From: SIG603 sp963621245
GTDB lineage: Bacteria; Bacillota; Clostridia; Oscillospirales; Acutalibacteraceae
DNA: 64,000 bases
Assembly (NCBI GenBank): GCA_963621245.1
Contig: CAVFCW010000001.1
Span: 434,001 to 498,000 of the forward strand
Direction: 5' to 3'
This document shows positions 42,825 to 51,427 of the stretch, in pieces. How positions within the stretch are numbered: the first letter of the stretch is position 1; each line of letters begins with the position of its first letter. The notes under the pieces were generated by a model. That model had not been told where the DNA came from and made no database searches. It was given only the letters and a program-made list of their open reading frames with translations. The position numbers and the translations under genes were made by a program.

Positions 42825-44131
42825 CAGTCAAGAGCCTTAAAAGCTTCGTCGAGGTCCTGAATGATATCATCGATATTCTCAGTACCGATAGAAAGACGAA
42901 TTGTGTTCGGCTTAATACCCTGATCGAGAAGCTCTTCCTCTGTGCACTGGCTGTGAGTTGTTGTAGCCGGGTGAATAACAAGAGACTTAACGTCAGCAAC
43001 GTTTGCGAGAAGTGAGAAGAGCTCGAGGTTATCGATAAACTTATGAGCCTCTTCCTGGCCGCCCTTGATGTTGAATGTGAAGATGGATGCTCCGCCGTTT
43101 GGGAAGTACTTCTCATAGAGAGCATGGTCGGGATGATCCGGAAGTGACGGATGGTTTACGCTCTCGACCTTAGGATGCTTGGAGAGATACTCAACAACCT
43201 TCTTTGTGTTCTCGTTGTGGCGCTCAATACGAAGAGAGAGAGTCTCTGTGCCCTGAAGGAGAAGGAATGCGTTGAACGGAGAGATTGTAGCTCCCTCGTC
43301 ACGGAGAAGAATTGCGCGAATGTATGTTACAAATGCGGCTGCCCCTGCTGCCTCTGTGAACTTAACGCCGTGATAGCTCGGGTTCGGCTCGCTGATCCAC
43401 GGATATTTTCCGCTCTTAGCCCAGTCGAATGTACCGCCGTCAACGATTACGCCGCCGAGAGTTGTGCCGTGACCGCCGATGAACTTTGTAGCGGAATGAA
43501 CAACGATGTCTGCACCGTGCTCGATCGGACGGAAGAGATAAGGTGTGCCAAATGTGTTGTCAACAACAACGGGAAGGCCGTGCTTGTGAGCGATTTCAGA
43601 GATAGCGTCAATGTCGGGAATATCGCTGTTCGGGTTACCAAGAGTCTCAAGGTAGATAGCCTTTGTGTTGTCCTGGATAGCGTCCTCAACCTCTTTGAGA
43701 TTGTGAGCGTCTACGAATGTTGTGGAAATTCCGTTGAGCGGAAGGGTGTGTCCCAAAAGATTGGATGTGCCGCCGTAGATTGTCTTCTGAGCAACGATAT
43801 GCTCGTTCTGACCGGCAAGAGCTTGAATTGTGTAGTTGATTGCTGCTGCGCCGGAAGCGACTGCAAGACCTGCTACGCCGCCCTCAAGAGCTGCGATTCT
43901 GCCCTCAAAAACGCCCTGAGTGGAGTTTGTGAGTCTGCCGTAGATGTTACCGGCGTCTGCGAGTCCGAAACGGGCTGCAGCGTGAGCGGAATTCTTAAAA
44001 ACATAAGAAGTTGTCTGGTAAATCGGCACTGCACGTGCATCCGAAGCCGGATCAGCGGTCTCCTGACCTACGTGAAGCTGTAATGTCTCAAACTTAAACT
44101 TTCTGTCTTTTCTTGCAATTTTCTCTGCCAT
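42824..44131 (-). CDS. metY: O-acetylhomoserine sulfhydrylase
   Basis: 435 residues, Cys/Met metabolism PLP family. FETLQLHVGQETADPASDARAVPIYQTTSYVF and the PLP-lysine motif SATKFIGGHGT are typical, and the length fits MetY rather than the shorter MetB. It makes homocysteine from O-acetylhomoserine and sulfide. It lies 63 bp after cysK. Confidence 0.94.
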   Translation of the reverse strand: MAEKIARKDRKFKFETLQLHVGQETADPASDARAVPIYQTTSYVFKNSAHAAARFGLADAGNIYGRLTNSTQGVFEGRIAALEGGVAGLAVASGAAAINYTIQALAGQNEHIVAQKTIYGGTSNLLGHTLPLNGISTTFVDAHNLKEVEDAIQDNTKAIYLETLGNPNSDIPDIDAISEIAHKHGLPVVVDNTFGTPYLFRPIEHGADIVVHSATKFIGGHGTTLGGVIVDGGTFDWAKSGKYPWISEPNPSYHGVKFTEAAGAAAFVTYIRAILLRDEGATISPFNAFLLLQGTETLSLRIERHNENTKKVVEYLSKHPKVESVNHPSLPDHPDHALYEKYFPNGGASIFTFNIKGGQEEAHKFIDNLELFSLLANVADVKSLVIHPATTTHSQCTEEELLDQGIKPNTIRLSIGTENIDDIIQDLDEAFKALD

Positions 44132-44194
44132 GATAGTAGTCTCCGATCTGTTACTTTGTTCTTTCTTTAATTTTAGTGATTTTCAGTTTTTTAT

Positions 44195-45127
44195 TTATTC
44201 TACAAAGAGAGGAGTTGAGTAATATCTGTCGCCGCTGTCGGGAAGAAGCGCTACGACTGTCTTACCTTTGTTCTCCGGTCTCTGAGCAAGCTCGATAGCT
44301 GCCTTGAGGGCTGCGCCTGAGGAAATACCTACGAGAATTCCCTCTTTCTTTGCGAGATACTTACCTGTCTTGAATGCGTCGTCATTCTCGATTGTGATTA
44401 TCTCGTCATAAATCTTTGTGTTAAGAACATCAGGAACGAATCCTGCGCCGATTCCCTGAATCTTGTGCGGACCGCTCTTTCCCTGTGAAAGCACGGGTGA
44501 AGTTGCGGGCTCCATAGCTACGATCTTAACATCGGGATTTTTGCTCTTCAAATACTCGCCGATACCTGTGAGAGTTCCGCCTGTTCCTACGCCCGCTACG
44601 AATACATCAACGTTTCCGTCTGTATCCTCCCAGATTTCGGGGCCTGTTGTCTCTCTGTGAGCCTTCGGGTTAGCCGGGTTAACAAACTGTCCGGGAATGA
44701 AGCTGTTGGGAATTTCCTTTGCGAGCTCGTCTGCCTTTGCGATTGCTCCGCTCATTCCCTTGGCGCCCTCGGTGAGAACGATCTCTGCACCGTAAGCCTT
44801 AAGAATGTTTCTTCTCTCAACGCTCATCGTCTCGGGCATCGTGAGGATGATTCTGTATCCCTTTGCCGCTGCGATTGAAGCAAGTCCGATACCCGTGTTG
44901 CCCGATGTGGGCTCGATTATAACTGAATCCGCCTTGAGCAATCCCTTTTCCTCGGCGTCCTTAATCATCGCAAAAGCGATTCTGTCCTTGACGCTTCCGG
45001 CGGGGTTGAAGTACTCAAGCTTGACGAGAAGCTTTGCCTCGAGACCTAAGTCTTTCTCAATGTTTGTAACCTCGACGAGGGGTGTTTTTCCGATTAATTC
45101 TGTTGCGCTTTTATATATTTTAGCCAT
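44195..45127 (-). CDS. cysK: Cysteine synthase A
   Basis: 310 residues, fold-II PLP enzyme. PLP lysine in NPAGSVKDRIA, TSGNTGIGLA substrate loop, GTGGTLTGIGEYLK phosphate loop, and VLLPDSGDRY-type C terminus. It joins sulfide to O-acetylserine. GGAGG precedes ATG 45127. First gene of cysK-metY-rrf2; its CymR-like neighbour suggests the CysK-CymR sensing pair known in Bacillus and Staphylococcus. Confidence 0.96.
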   Translation of the reverse strand: MAKIYKSATELIGKTPLVEVTNIEKDLGLEAKLLVKLEYFNPAGSVKDRIAFAMIKDAEEKGLLKADSVIIEPTSGNTGIGLASIAAAKGYRIILTMPETMSVERRNILKAYGAEIVLTEGAKGMSGAIAKADELAKEIPNSFIPGQFVNPANPKAHRETTGPEIWEDTDGNVDVFVAGVGTGGTLTGIGEYLKSKNPDVKIVAMEPATSPVLSQGKSGPHKIQGIGAGFVPDVLNTKIYDEIITIENDDAFKTGKYLAKKEGILVGISSGAALKAAIELAQRPENKGKTVVALLPDSGDRYYSTPLFVE

Positions 45128-45146
45128 GATGTTGTCCTCCGTTTAA

Positions 45147-45385
45147 TTCCTATTTAACAGGTATGTTTTGTTGTGATTTGAATTATAAACTTTTATTTCC
45201 TACTTGTCAAGTATATTTTGTAGGTTTTATTTTTATCATTAACAAAACAGAGTCAACATCGCTCGTTTCTCACGATTGTAGGTATGATTTTCATGATTTG
45301 CCTCTTTTCATTTCCTACTGTTTCGATATGTTTTTGATGTGTTTGTATTATATTCCTACATTTCCTATTTGTCAAGTATGTTTTA
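45147..45385 (-). promoter_or_regulatory. Double cysK promoter with four Rrf2-like operator copies
   Basis: Two minus-strand promoters have perfect TTGACA, 17-bp spacer and TATAAT: proximal (-35 complement of 45205-45210, -10 complement of 45182-45187) and distal (45370-45375, 45347-45352). A motif TTCCTAyTTGTCAAGTATrTTTTg starts at 45147, 45197, 45312 and 45362; two copies cover the -35 boxes. Spacing is 50 bp inside each pair. The best copy holds the dyad TACTTG-T-CAAGTA. Confidence 0.8.
45253..45294 (-). CDS. 13-codon ORF between the two cysK promoters
   Basis: ATG 45294 follows GAGG with a 6-base spacer and encodes 13 residues (MKIIPTIVRNERC) ending in a Cys codon before TGA. It would be carried only on transcripts from the distal promoter. 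No terminator follows, so a leader role is speculative. Confidence 0.35.
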   Translation of the reverse strand: MKIIPTIVRNERC

Positions 45386-45507
45386 TGTTTTTTTGAAATT
45401 TTTATTTTTCCGACTTGCATTTTGCTTTTCTCCCCTTCAAAACCGCATTTCAATTTTTGACTAATTCATACTTTTATGATAGAATATATAAAAATGAGGT
45501 GATTTAC

Positions 45508-45945
45508 TTGAAAATATCCACGAAGGGCAGATACGCCCTGCGTTTTCTTGTCGATTTGGCAGAACATCACGAGGACGGCTACATTGCATTAAAGGACGTG
45601 GCGAACCGTCAGAACATATCGAAGAAATATCTTGAACAGATTATAGCAATACTCAATCAAACGGATTTTCTTCTCTCTAACCGAGGCTCACAGGGCGGCT
45701 ACAAACTGGCAAGAGCACCGAAAGACTACACGGTATTTGAAATTTTAAAGCGCACCGAGGGTTCGCTTGCCCCCGTTTCGTGCCTTGAAACCGAGACAAA
45801 CTGTTGTGACCGCAAAGACGAGTGCACGACGCTTTACGTCTGGGAGGGGCTTCAAAAGGTTGTTACCGATTATCTCTCGGGCATAACTCTTCAGGACATA
45901 ATCGATAAGAAGAACGAAAATAACGCCTACGATTTTTCTATTTAA
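45508..45945 (+). CDS. Rrf2 family regulator with cysteine cluster
   Basis: 145 residues. Rrf2 winged helix (KISTKGRYALRFLVDLAEHH; NISKKYLEQIIAIL; NRGSQGGYKLAR) and a cysteine cluster at ~90-105 (C-x6-CC-x5-C) as in Fe-S-sensing members such as IscR. It starts at TTG 45508 after GAGGTG. It is divergent from cysK across the operator array, so it or the second Rrf2 protein (42387) may bind there. Confidence 0.9.
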   Translation: MKISTKGRYALRFLVDLAEHHEDGYIALKDVANRQNISKKYLEQIIAILNQTDFLLSNRGSQGGYKLARAPKDYTVFEILKRTEGSLAPVSCLETETNCCDRKDECTTLYVWEGLQKVVTDYLSGITLQDIIDKKNENNAYDFSI

Positions 45946-45957
45946 ATTTTGGCAAAA

Positions 45958-45995
45958 CAAAATTCCCGTCGCTTTTAAGCAACGGGAATTTTTAA
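45958..45995 (+). terminator. Terminator after rrf2
   Basis: AATTCCCGT / ACGGGAATT with TTTTTAATA tail; A-rich on the left, so possibly two-way with the convergent ECF gene. Confidence 0.8.
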
Positions 45996-46034
45996 TATCT
46001 ATCTTATCTTGTTTTCTGTTAATCGAAACTAAAA

Positions 46035-46601
46035 TCACTTATCGAGCAAACGGCTTTTCTTGAGTGCCAAGGTAACTGCTGCCGTGAGAGGAACTGCGCA
46101 AACAACTGCGATAACCGCATTTATTGAAGATGTGGAGAGTTTTGTGATAATTGTGGGCACCATTGCAGCAGGAGCAGAACCCTCCAAAACGCCCTGAACA
46201 AAGCTTTTTCCGAGGTAAAGCACGATGTAAGCCGCCTCACCGACAATGCCTCCGAGAATATTGAAGCCTACTTTTCCTTTGCCGATTTTTTTACCGATGA
46301 GACCGGCAAGTGCAGCCATCACAAATTTGAAGAGGAATGTGAACGGTGCGCTTGTGATGTAAACGGGGCTTGTGAGGTCATAAAGTCCCGAGCCGATACC
46401 TGCGGCAAGACCGCCGCCCACGGGACCCAAAACCATACCGGAAAGCAAGCAGAAAATGTTGCCGAGATGAATTCTCGAGACATCTCCGATTGCAACGGGA
46501 ATTGTTATGCTGAGGTAATTTGAAACGAATACCAAAGCGGCAAATACGCCTACCAAAGCTATTCTGTAGATTGATTTGTTGGATTTTGTTGAATTGCTCA
46601 T
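46035..46601 (-). CDS. ECF transporter S component
   Basis: 188 residues, about six helices; IYRIALVGVFAALVFVSNYLSITIPVAIGD is a typical S-component N terminus, and RIHLGNIFCLLSGMVLGPVGGGLAAGIGS the substrate-binding part. Substrate not readable. It lies 40 bp after another S component, so the two are probably co-transcribed. Confidence 0.83.
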   Translation of the reverse strand: MSNSTKSNKSIYRIALVGVFAALVFVSNYLSITIPVAIGDVSRIHLGNIFCLLSGMVLGPVGGGLAAGIGSGLYDLTSPVYITSAPFTFLFKFVMAALAGLIGKKIGKGKVGFNILGGIVGEAAYIVLYLGKSFVQGVLEGSAPAAMVPTIITKLSTSSINAVIAVVCAVPLTAAVTLALKKSRLLDK

Positions 46602-46641
46602 TTTTATTCTCTTCTTTCTTCTTTTCTTTTTTACCTAAAAA

Positions 46642-47184
46642 TTATTCTATTACCAAGCCCGTTCTTGCGGAGATGATTTTGAAAAGCTTCTTAAGGCCGC
46701 ATTTAAAGCAAAGTATCATACCGAATGCCGCACCGACAACAGCCTGTAAAATCTCGTACGGAAGTTTCATTATAGCATACTCAAACGTGCTGTAAATAAA
46801 TGTCTTTCCGAGTGTGTAACCTACAACCATTATGACTGCGCCGACAGCTACACCGATTCCGGCGGCAAGCTCAGGCTTATCCTTTTTGAACTTGTGTGCA
46901 AAAAGCGAGATTACAACAGCCTGTAAGCCGTGAGTTACGAGCGAAACAAACATTGGAGCGGGGTAGAAAAAGAAATCTCCGAGGAACGATCCCACGCCGC
47001 CTACCATGAATGCCGCCACGGGATCAAGGATAATCGCCGCCGTACAAATGACTATATCGCACAAATAAAGGTGTCCTCCGGGAACGGGAACTCCGAACGA
47101 GCTCATGGCAATGTTAAGCGCCATAAAAAGTGCAGTCGTGCACAACCAAACTGTGGTTTTCTTTGTGCTTTTTTCTTCTTTCAT
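46642..47184 (-). CDS. ECF transporter S component, possibly vitamin B6-related
   Basis: 180 residues, about six helices (TVWLCTTALFMALNIAMSSFGVPVPGGHLYLCDI, GGVGSFLGDFFFYPAPMFVSLV). ATG 47184 follows GGAGG; a longer frame overlaps the divergent gene and was rejected. It is divergent from a MocR-type regulator. Such regulators often control B6 genes, so pyridoxine-type uptake is a guess. Confidence 0.82.
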   Translation of the reverse strand: MKEEKSTKKTTVWLCTTALFMALNIAMSSFGVPVPGGHLYLCDIVICTAAIILDPVAAFMVGGVGSFLGDFFFYPAPMFVSLVTHGLQAVVISLFAHKFKKDKPELAAGIGVAVGAVIMVVGYTLGKTFIYSTFEYAIMKLPYEILQAVVGAAFGMILCFKCGLKKLFKIISARTGLVIE

Positions 47185-47276
47185 CTTTCTTTCCTCCTTG
47201 AATTTAGAGTGATTGTAGTTTACAATGTAATCTGATGATATAAAATAGTCAGAAAGAGAGAAAATAATATAACCAG

Positions 47277-48386
47277 ATGAAATATACTGTCGACAAATCA
47301 AAAAGACCCGTCTATTTGCAAATATACAAACAAATGAAAGAAGACATAGTTTCAGGTGCATATTCCTTGGGAAACAAACTGCCCTCAAAGAGACTTTTGG
47401 CAAACGAAATAGGCGTCAGCACCATAACGGTGGAGCACGCCTACGAGCTCCTTTGTGAGGAGGGATATTTGGAGGCAAGGGAAAGAAGCGGCTACATAGT
47501 TATATTCAGACCGACGGACGGATTTGCGGCAAGCGGCGAAAAAAAATACGCCTCTTCACCGCTCGACAGAAAGACCGAAATCATTGAGGAATATCCGAGT
47601 TTTTCCGTTTCGGTTTTCAGCAAAACCATGAGAAAAGTTCTCAGCGAATATCAGGATGTCCTCTTTGAAAAATCGCCGAACGAGGGGCTTTTAAAATTGA
47701 GAAATTCAATCAGACAGTATTTGCAGAGAAACAGAAATATAAACGTTGATACCGAACAGATTATTGTAGGAGCGGGAGCGGAATATCTCTACGGACTGAT
47801 TGCATGCCTTTTGGGGCGTGATAAAATTTTTGCAATCGAAAATCCTTCATACCACAAGCTTGAACAGATATACAAAGCCTCTGGCATAACGTGCGAACTT
47901 TTACCGCTTTGCGAGGACGGAATCGAGAGCGAAGCGCTTTTTGCATCGAACGCGGACGTACTTCACACAACGCCTTACCGAAGCTATCCGACGGGCGTAA
48001 CGGCGTCGGCAAGCAAGCGGCACGAATACATCCACTGGGCGGATAAAAACGACAGATACATCATAGAGTCGGACTACGGCTCAGAATTTTCCGTCACGAC
48101 AAACCCGACGGAAACTCTCTTTGTTCTCTCAAAAAACGATAACGTTATATATTTAAACACTTTTTCAAAGACCATCTCGCCGTCCGTGCGTATAAGCTAC
48201 ATGGTTCTTCCGAAAAAACTCGTGGAAATTTACAGAGAGAAACTCGGATTTTATTCGTGCACCGTTCCGACATTTGAGCAGTATGTCCTCGCCGAACTTA
48301 TTGACGGTGGAGACTTTGAAAGGCACATAAACAGAGTGAGGAGACTTAAGCGAAAAGAGCTTGACGAAAAAGCAAAAGAAAACTGA
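47277..48386 (+). CDS. MocR-type GntR/aminotransferase regulator, C-terminally short
   Basis: 369 residues. GntR winged helix at 1-70 (RPVYLQIYKQMKEDIVSGAYSLGNKLPSKR), then a class I aminotransferase-like domain (IVGAGAEYLYGLIACLLG, YIIESDYGSEF, NTFSKTISPSVRISYMVLP with the PLP-lysine). Full MocR proteins run about 450-480 residues; this one stops soon after RVRRLKRKELD, so the small C-terminal subdomain is missing. A terminator follows directly. It is divergent from ECF S genes that it may regulate. Confidence 0.87.
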   Translation: MKYTVDKSKRPVYLQIYKQMKEDIVSGAYSLGNKLPSKRLLANEIGVSTITVEHAYELLCEEGYLEARERSGYIVIFRPTDGFAASGEKKYASSPLDRKTEIIEEYPSFSVSVFSKTMRKVLSEYQDVLFEKSPNEGLLKLRNSIRQYLQRNRNINVDTEQIIVGAGAEYLYGLIACLLGRDKIFAIENPSYHKLEQIYKASGITCELLPLCEDGIESEALFASNADVLHTTPYRSYPTGVTASASKRHEYIHWADKNDRYIIESDYGSEFSVTTNPTETLFVLSKNDNVIYLNTFSKTISPSVRISYMVLPKKLVEIYREKLGFYSCTVPTFEQYVLAELIDGGDFERHINRVRRLKRKELDEKAKEN

Positions 48387-48387
48387 A

Positions 48388-48421
48388 AAAAACGGCTTGC
48401 GTGAAAACAAGCCGTTTTGCT
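48388..48421 (+). terminator. Terminator after MocR-type gene
   Basis: AAACGGCTTG / CAAGCCGTTT with A-rich left flank and TTTTGCTCTT tail; convergent with the following gene. Confidence 0.8.
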
Positions 48422-48435
48422 CTTAAATTTGGATT

Positions 48436-49074
48436 TTAGGCAAACATCGTTCTTCCCGTCAGTGTGCACAACACGAATATCGCCGCCGTGAGAACAACCG
48501 GAATTGCGATTGAAATAATGCGGTTTTTCTTTTCCGTCTGAATCGAGAATGTCATGACGAAAATAGATACGATGCAAACGATAAAGGTGATAAGGTGATG
48601 CGGAAAATTTGTGACGAATGCCAGCTTTGTGTAAGAAACCGCCATAATAGCCTGAATTGTGTTTCCCAAGCCTAAAATTACAGCGCCGAGTGCATTTTGC
48701 TTTTTGCAGAAATATGCGATGAGACCGCCGGGAATTGTAAGCAAAGTCATCACAAACCAGAACGGATAATAGTAGTGGAAAGCCATATTAAATGTCATTT
48801 CCGCACTGAACGGAATCTGAACGAGGTAGCAAATCGGTTGACTCAAGAGGAAGAACACAAAGCATTTAAGGGCCGCGTCCCACCACTTGTTGCAGTTGAC
48901 GACAACGATAACCGCAAAAATAAGCCACCATTCATAGCTTATTCCTATATCCTGAAACGATGTCTCCTTTAATGCGGGAACAAGCATTACAAGTCCCGAA
49001 TAAACGCCGGTGATGGCGGCAAATATCACTACCGTCAGCCAGCTCATGTTTAATTTTCCGAATAGTTTTTTCAT
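48436..49074 (-). CDS. Polytopic membrane protein, unknown
   Basis: 212 residues with about six to seven helices; notable WWDAALKCFVFFLLSQPICYL and FHYYYPFWFVMTLLTIPGGLIAY. No family recognised. Single gene. Confidence 0.78.
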   Translation of the reverse strand: MKKLFGKLNMSWLTVVIFAAITGVYSGLVMLVPALKETSFQDIGISYEWWLIFAVIVVVNCNKWWDAALKCFVFFLLSQPICYLVQIPFSAEMTFNMAFHYYYPFWFVMTLLTIPGGLIAYFCKKQNALGAVILGLGNTIQAIMAVSYTKLAFVTNFPHHLITFIVCIVSIFVMTFSIQTEKKNRIISIAIPVVLTAAIFVLCTLTGRTMFA

Positions 49075-49153
49075 TTTCTTTCTCCCTAATTTTGATTGAT
49101 GAAATTGTTTTGTGATTTCATTTTACAAAACTCGGTAGGACAAAGAAAGGACA

Positions 49154-50101
49154 TCAAAGTTCTTTTTTGGAAGATTTTATTGCGTCAACTATCGCTCTTT
49201 CCATTACCTCGGCGGCAAGTGTTCCAGCCACATTTACGTCGGCGTCCGCTCCGCCAACGCTTGCGGCATATATGGTATCGCCGTCCGCAAGCGTTCCCAC
49301 GGGATTTATGCATCTTGCGTAAGCGTTTCTCGTCATGGAAGCAATTTTGTTCATCTCGGCTTTGGAGAAATTGCCGTTTGTTATCACGGCGCCGATTGTG
49401 GTGTTACCGCTGAACAAATCCGTTTTCTTTGCGATTTTGTAGAGCTCGTTTTTTGTTTCGGCAAAGCCTTTTCCGTCCTCGGAACGAAGTCCCGCAATCT
49501 CCTCACCCGTTGACGGGTCGAAAATATCACCGAGGGCATTTACGGCAACAACTGCCGCCATCTCGAGCTTGCCGAGTTTCACGGCAAAAATGCCGAGGCC
49601 GGAGTTTGAAGCGCGTTCCATGCCGAGAATTTTACCTACCGTTGCGCCCGTGCCAGCTCCGACATCGCCTGATTTGGGGCAGTTTATTTCAGCGTCCTTG
49701 CAAGCCTTGTAGCCCATTAAGCTGTCAGGTCTTGTGTTCGCATGGCCGTAATTCAAATCGTAGATGCACGAGGCGCACACGAGCGGCACTTTTGCAAAGC
49801 CCGTATCGTAACCTAAGCCGTTCTCCTCAAGATAGCGCATAACGCCGTCAGCCGCCGCCAAACCGAAAGCAGAACCGCCGGAAAGAACAATCGCATTCAC
49901 GGGATTGTCAGCAGTTGTGGGATCGCAAAGGTGAGTTTCTCTCGAGGCGGGGCCGCCGCCGCTCACGTCAACTCCGACTGTTGCCTTCTTATCGAAAACG
50001 ATAACCGTCACGCCCGTCTTTGCGACAAAATCCGAAGAATTTCCTATGCGAAATCCGTCCATTTCGTTTATATTGATTTTCTCATATAATGTGTTTTCCA
50101 C
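49154..50101 (-). CDS. P1 family peptidase (DmpA-like)
   Basis: 315 residues. Features of the self-processing P1/S58 family: GVDVSGGGPASRETHLCDP, VLSGGSAFGLAAADGVMRYLEE, and the cleavage/nucleophile region NTTIGAVITNG. The precursor cuts itself and then acts as an N-terminal nucleophile aminopeptidase. It starts at GTG 50101 after GAGAGG; a longer frame has no site. Confidence 0.9.
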   Translation of the reverse strand: MENTLYEKININEMDGFRIGNSSDFVAKTGVTVIVFDKKATVGVDVSGGGPASRETHLCDPTTADNPVNAIVLSGGSAFGLAAADGVMRYLEENGLGYDTGFAKVPLVCASCIYDLNYGHANTRPDSLMGYKACKDAEINCPKSGDVGAGTGATVGKILGMERASNSGLGIFAVKLGKLEMAAVVAVNALGDIFDPSTGEEIAGLRSEDGKGFAETKNELYKIAKKTDLFSGNTTIGAVITNGNFSKAEMNKIASMTRNAYARCINPVGTLADGDTIYAASVGGADADVNVAGTLAAEVMERAIVDAIKSSKKEL

Positions 50102-50194
50102 TTTGTTACCTCTCACAGAAATAGATTAATTTCATTATCCGTAATTTTAAAGCTTTTTTCAATAGTCTGTTGATTTTTTCTTGTTGACAGCGAA

Positions 50195-50230
50195 AAGGTC
50201 ACCTCTTTCGCAAGGTGACCTTAATTTTTT
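50195..50230. terminator. Terminator ending the secreted-protein array
   Basis: AAGGTCACCT / AGGTGACCTT perfect stem with TTTTTT on the right and TTTTCG on the minus side. Confidence 0.82.
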
Positions 50231-50234
50231 GAGT

Positions 50235-50351
50235 TCAGCTTAAAAAACGTCTGCCCGACCTCATTCTTCCGCATTCGTCGCAACTATGTCCGCATCCGGA
50301 TTTGTCGGCATAACAGCAAGCACCGAGAAAACGATTAGTTTTGTTTTTCAT
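50235..50351 (-). CDS. 38-residue Cys-rich peptide, unknown
   Basis: ATG 50351 lies nine bases after AAAGGAG (an earlier ATG at 50356 stops after two codons). The frame encodes 38 residues with five cysteines (ACCY, GCGHSCDEC) and a basic C-terminal third (GRMRSGRRF). Cys spacing could bind zinc or form disulfides. There is no signal peptide. It starts 21 bp after the last secreted paralogue and precedes the shared terminator. Confidence 0.6.
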   Translation of the reverse strand: MKNKTNRFLGACCYADKSGCGHSCDECGRMRSGRRFLS

Positions 50352-50372
50352 TTCATCGCTCTCCTTTGTAAG

Positions 50373-50870
50373 TCAGTTGCACCAGTAAACATCTGTCAAT
50401 GCTGGGTTATCGCTGTTGTAGCAAACCTGATGCAAATCGCGTATGCTTAACCAGATAGAAAGCTCGTATGCATCCCCTGTTTTATCCACAAATTGAAGGA
50501 ATCCGGCGTTAAAAAGACCTGACGGGCCACATCCGTGAACAGTGACTCTGTAGCTGTAAATATAGTCTGTTGAAGTCTCGACATTGTAAATTGTGTCGAT
50601 ATAACCGCCGTTGCCAAACTGTATGATGTCCTTAAGCGGCACGCCTTTTATCTCTCTGAGCTCCTTTTGTCCATCAAACGCTTCATTAAATTCGATATGT
50701 CCCGATCCGTCACTGTAAACATAAGCGGTAGCGTATTCATCGGAAATTACCCTCGTCAACGTGGCGGCGCTTGCTTTAACGGAATTTAAACCTACCGCTC
50801 CCGTTATCAGCATCACAAACGCCATGAGCGTCATTATTGTTCTTCTCAGAAATGTGTTTCCTTTTGTCAT
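50373..50870 (-). CDS. Secreted array protein, paralogue 5
   Basis: 165 residues: signal peptide (basic start, helix TIMTLMAFVMLITGAVGL, cut after VKASA), then the family domain: RVISDEYATAYVYSDGSGHIEF, GVPLKDIIQF, GGYIDTIY, GPSGLFNAGFLQF, DAYELSIWLS, HQVCYNSDNPALTDVYW. Beta-rich, no known family. ATG 50870 follows GGGAG. Most divergent of the five in the middle, and the only one ending in WCN. Third gene of the left operon. Confidence 0.85.
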   Translation of the reverse strand: MTKGNTFLRRTIMTLMAFVMLITGAVGLNSVKASAATLTRVISDEYATAYVYSDGSGHIEFNEAFDGQKELREIKGVPLKDIIQFGNGGYIDTIYNVETSTDYIYSYRVTVHGCGPSGLFNAGFLQFVDKTGDAYELSIWLSIRDLHQVCYNSDNPALTDVYWCN

Positions 50871-50896
50871 AAATTCTCCCTTTTGCAAATTTTAGA

Positions 50897-51397
50897 TTAT
50901 GAATCCCAGCTTATCTTGACAATCTCGGGATGTTCACTGTTGTAACTGATGTAATGAAGATTGAAGAAACTCGACCATATGCTCATATTGTAAACATCAC
51001 CGGTTTTATCCATGAAGTGCAGATATCCCGAACCGTTGAACAAACCGCTTGGGCCCTGTCCCCAAACATATACGCACTCTGCATATCCGAAAAACGGCTG
51101 ATCGGGGTGCTTGTAGTAAAATTCCGAAATATAACCGCCGTCCTTGAATTTAATTATATCCTTGAGCGGCACGCCGTTAATCTCTGTAAGTCTGTCGTCC
51201 TGAGTATATACCCTGTTAAGATATATGCATCCGCTTCCGTCATCATTGATGTATGCGGTTGCAGTTCCGTCCGTAATTTGTTTTACGGTAGTCGATGCGC
51301 TCGCCTTTGTTGCGCCGAATCCGATCATCGCCGTTATAAGCATCGTGAATGCCATAAGAGACATAATCGTTCTTTTTAATAAAGTGTTGCTTTTCAT
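50897..51397 (-). CDS. Secreted array protein, paralogue 4
   Basis: 166 residues with signal peptide (KRTIMSLMAFTMLITAMIGF, cut after TKASA). The mature part starts with ITDGTATAYINDDGSG and has NGVPLKDIIKF, GQGPSGLFNGSGYLHF, DVYNMSIW and the terminal SYNSEHPEIVKISW block. Unknown family, shared with four neighbours. GGAG precedes ATG 51397. Confidence 0.85.
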   Translation of the reverse strand: MKSNTLLKRTIMSLMAFTMLITAMIGFGATKASASTTVKQITDGTATAYINDDGSGCIYLNRVYTQDDRLTEINGVPLKDIIKFKDGGYISEFYYKHPDQPFFGYAECVYVWGQGPSGLFNGSGYLHFMDKTGDVYNMSIWSSFFNLHYISYNSEHPEIVKISWDS

Positions 51398-51427
51398 AAT
51401 TTTCTCCTCGATATTTTACCCGTTAAT

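Noticed and set aside
43151..44083. Long open frame on the plus strand opposite metY
   Set aside because: Antisense shadow of a clear PLP enzyme; Cys/Val-rich product without motifs and no ribosome site.
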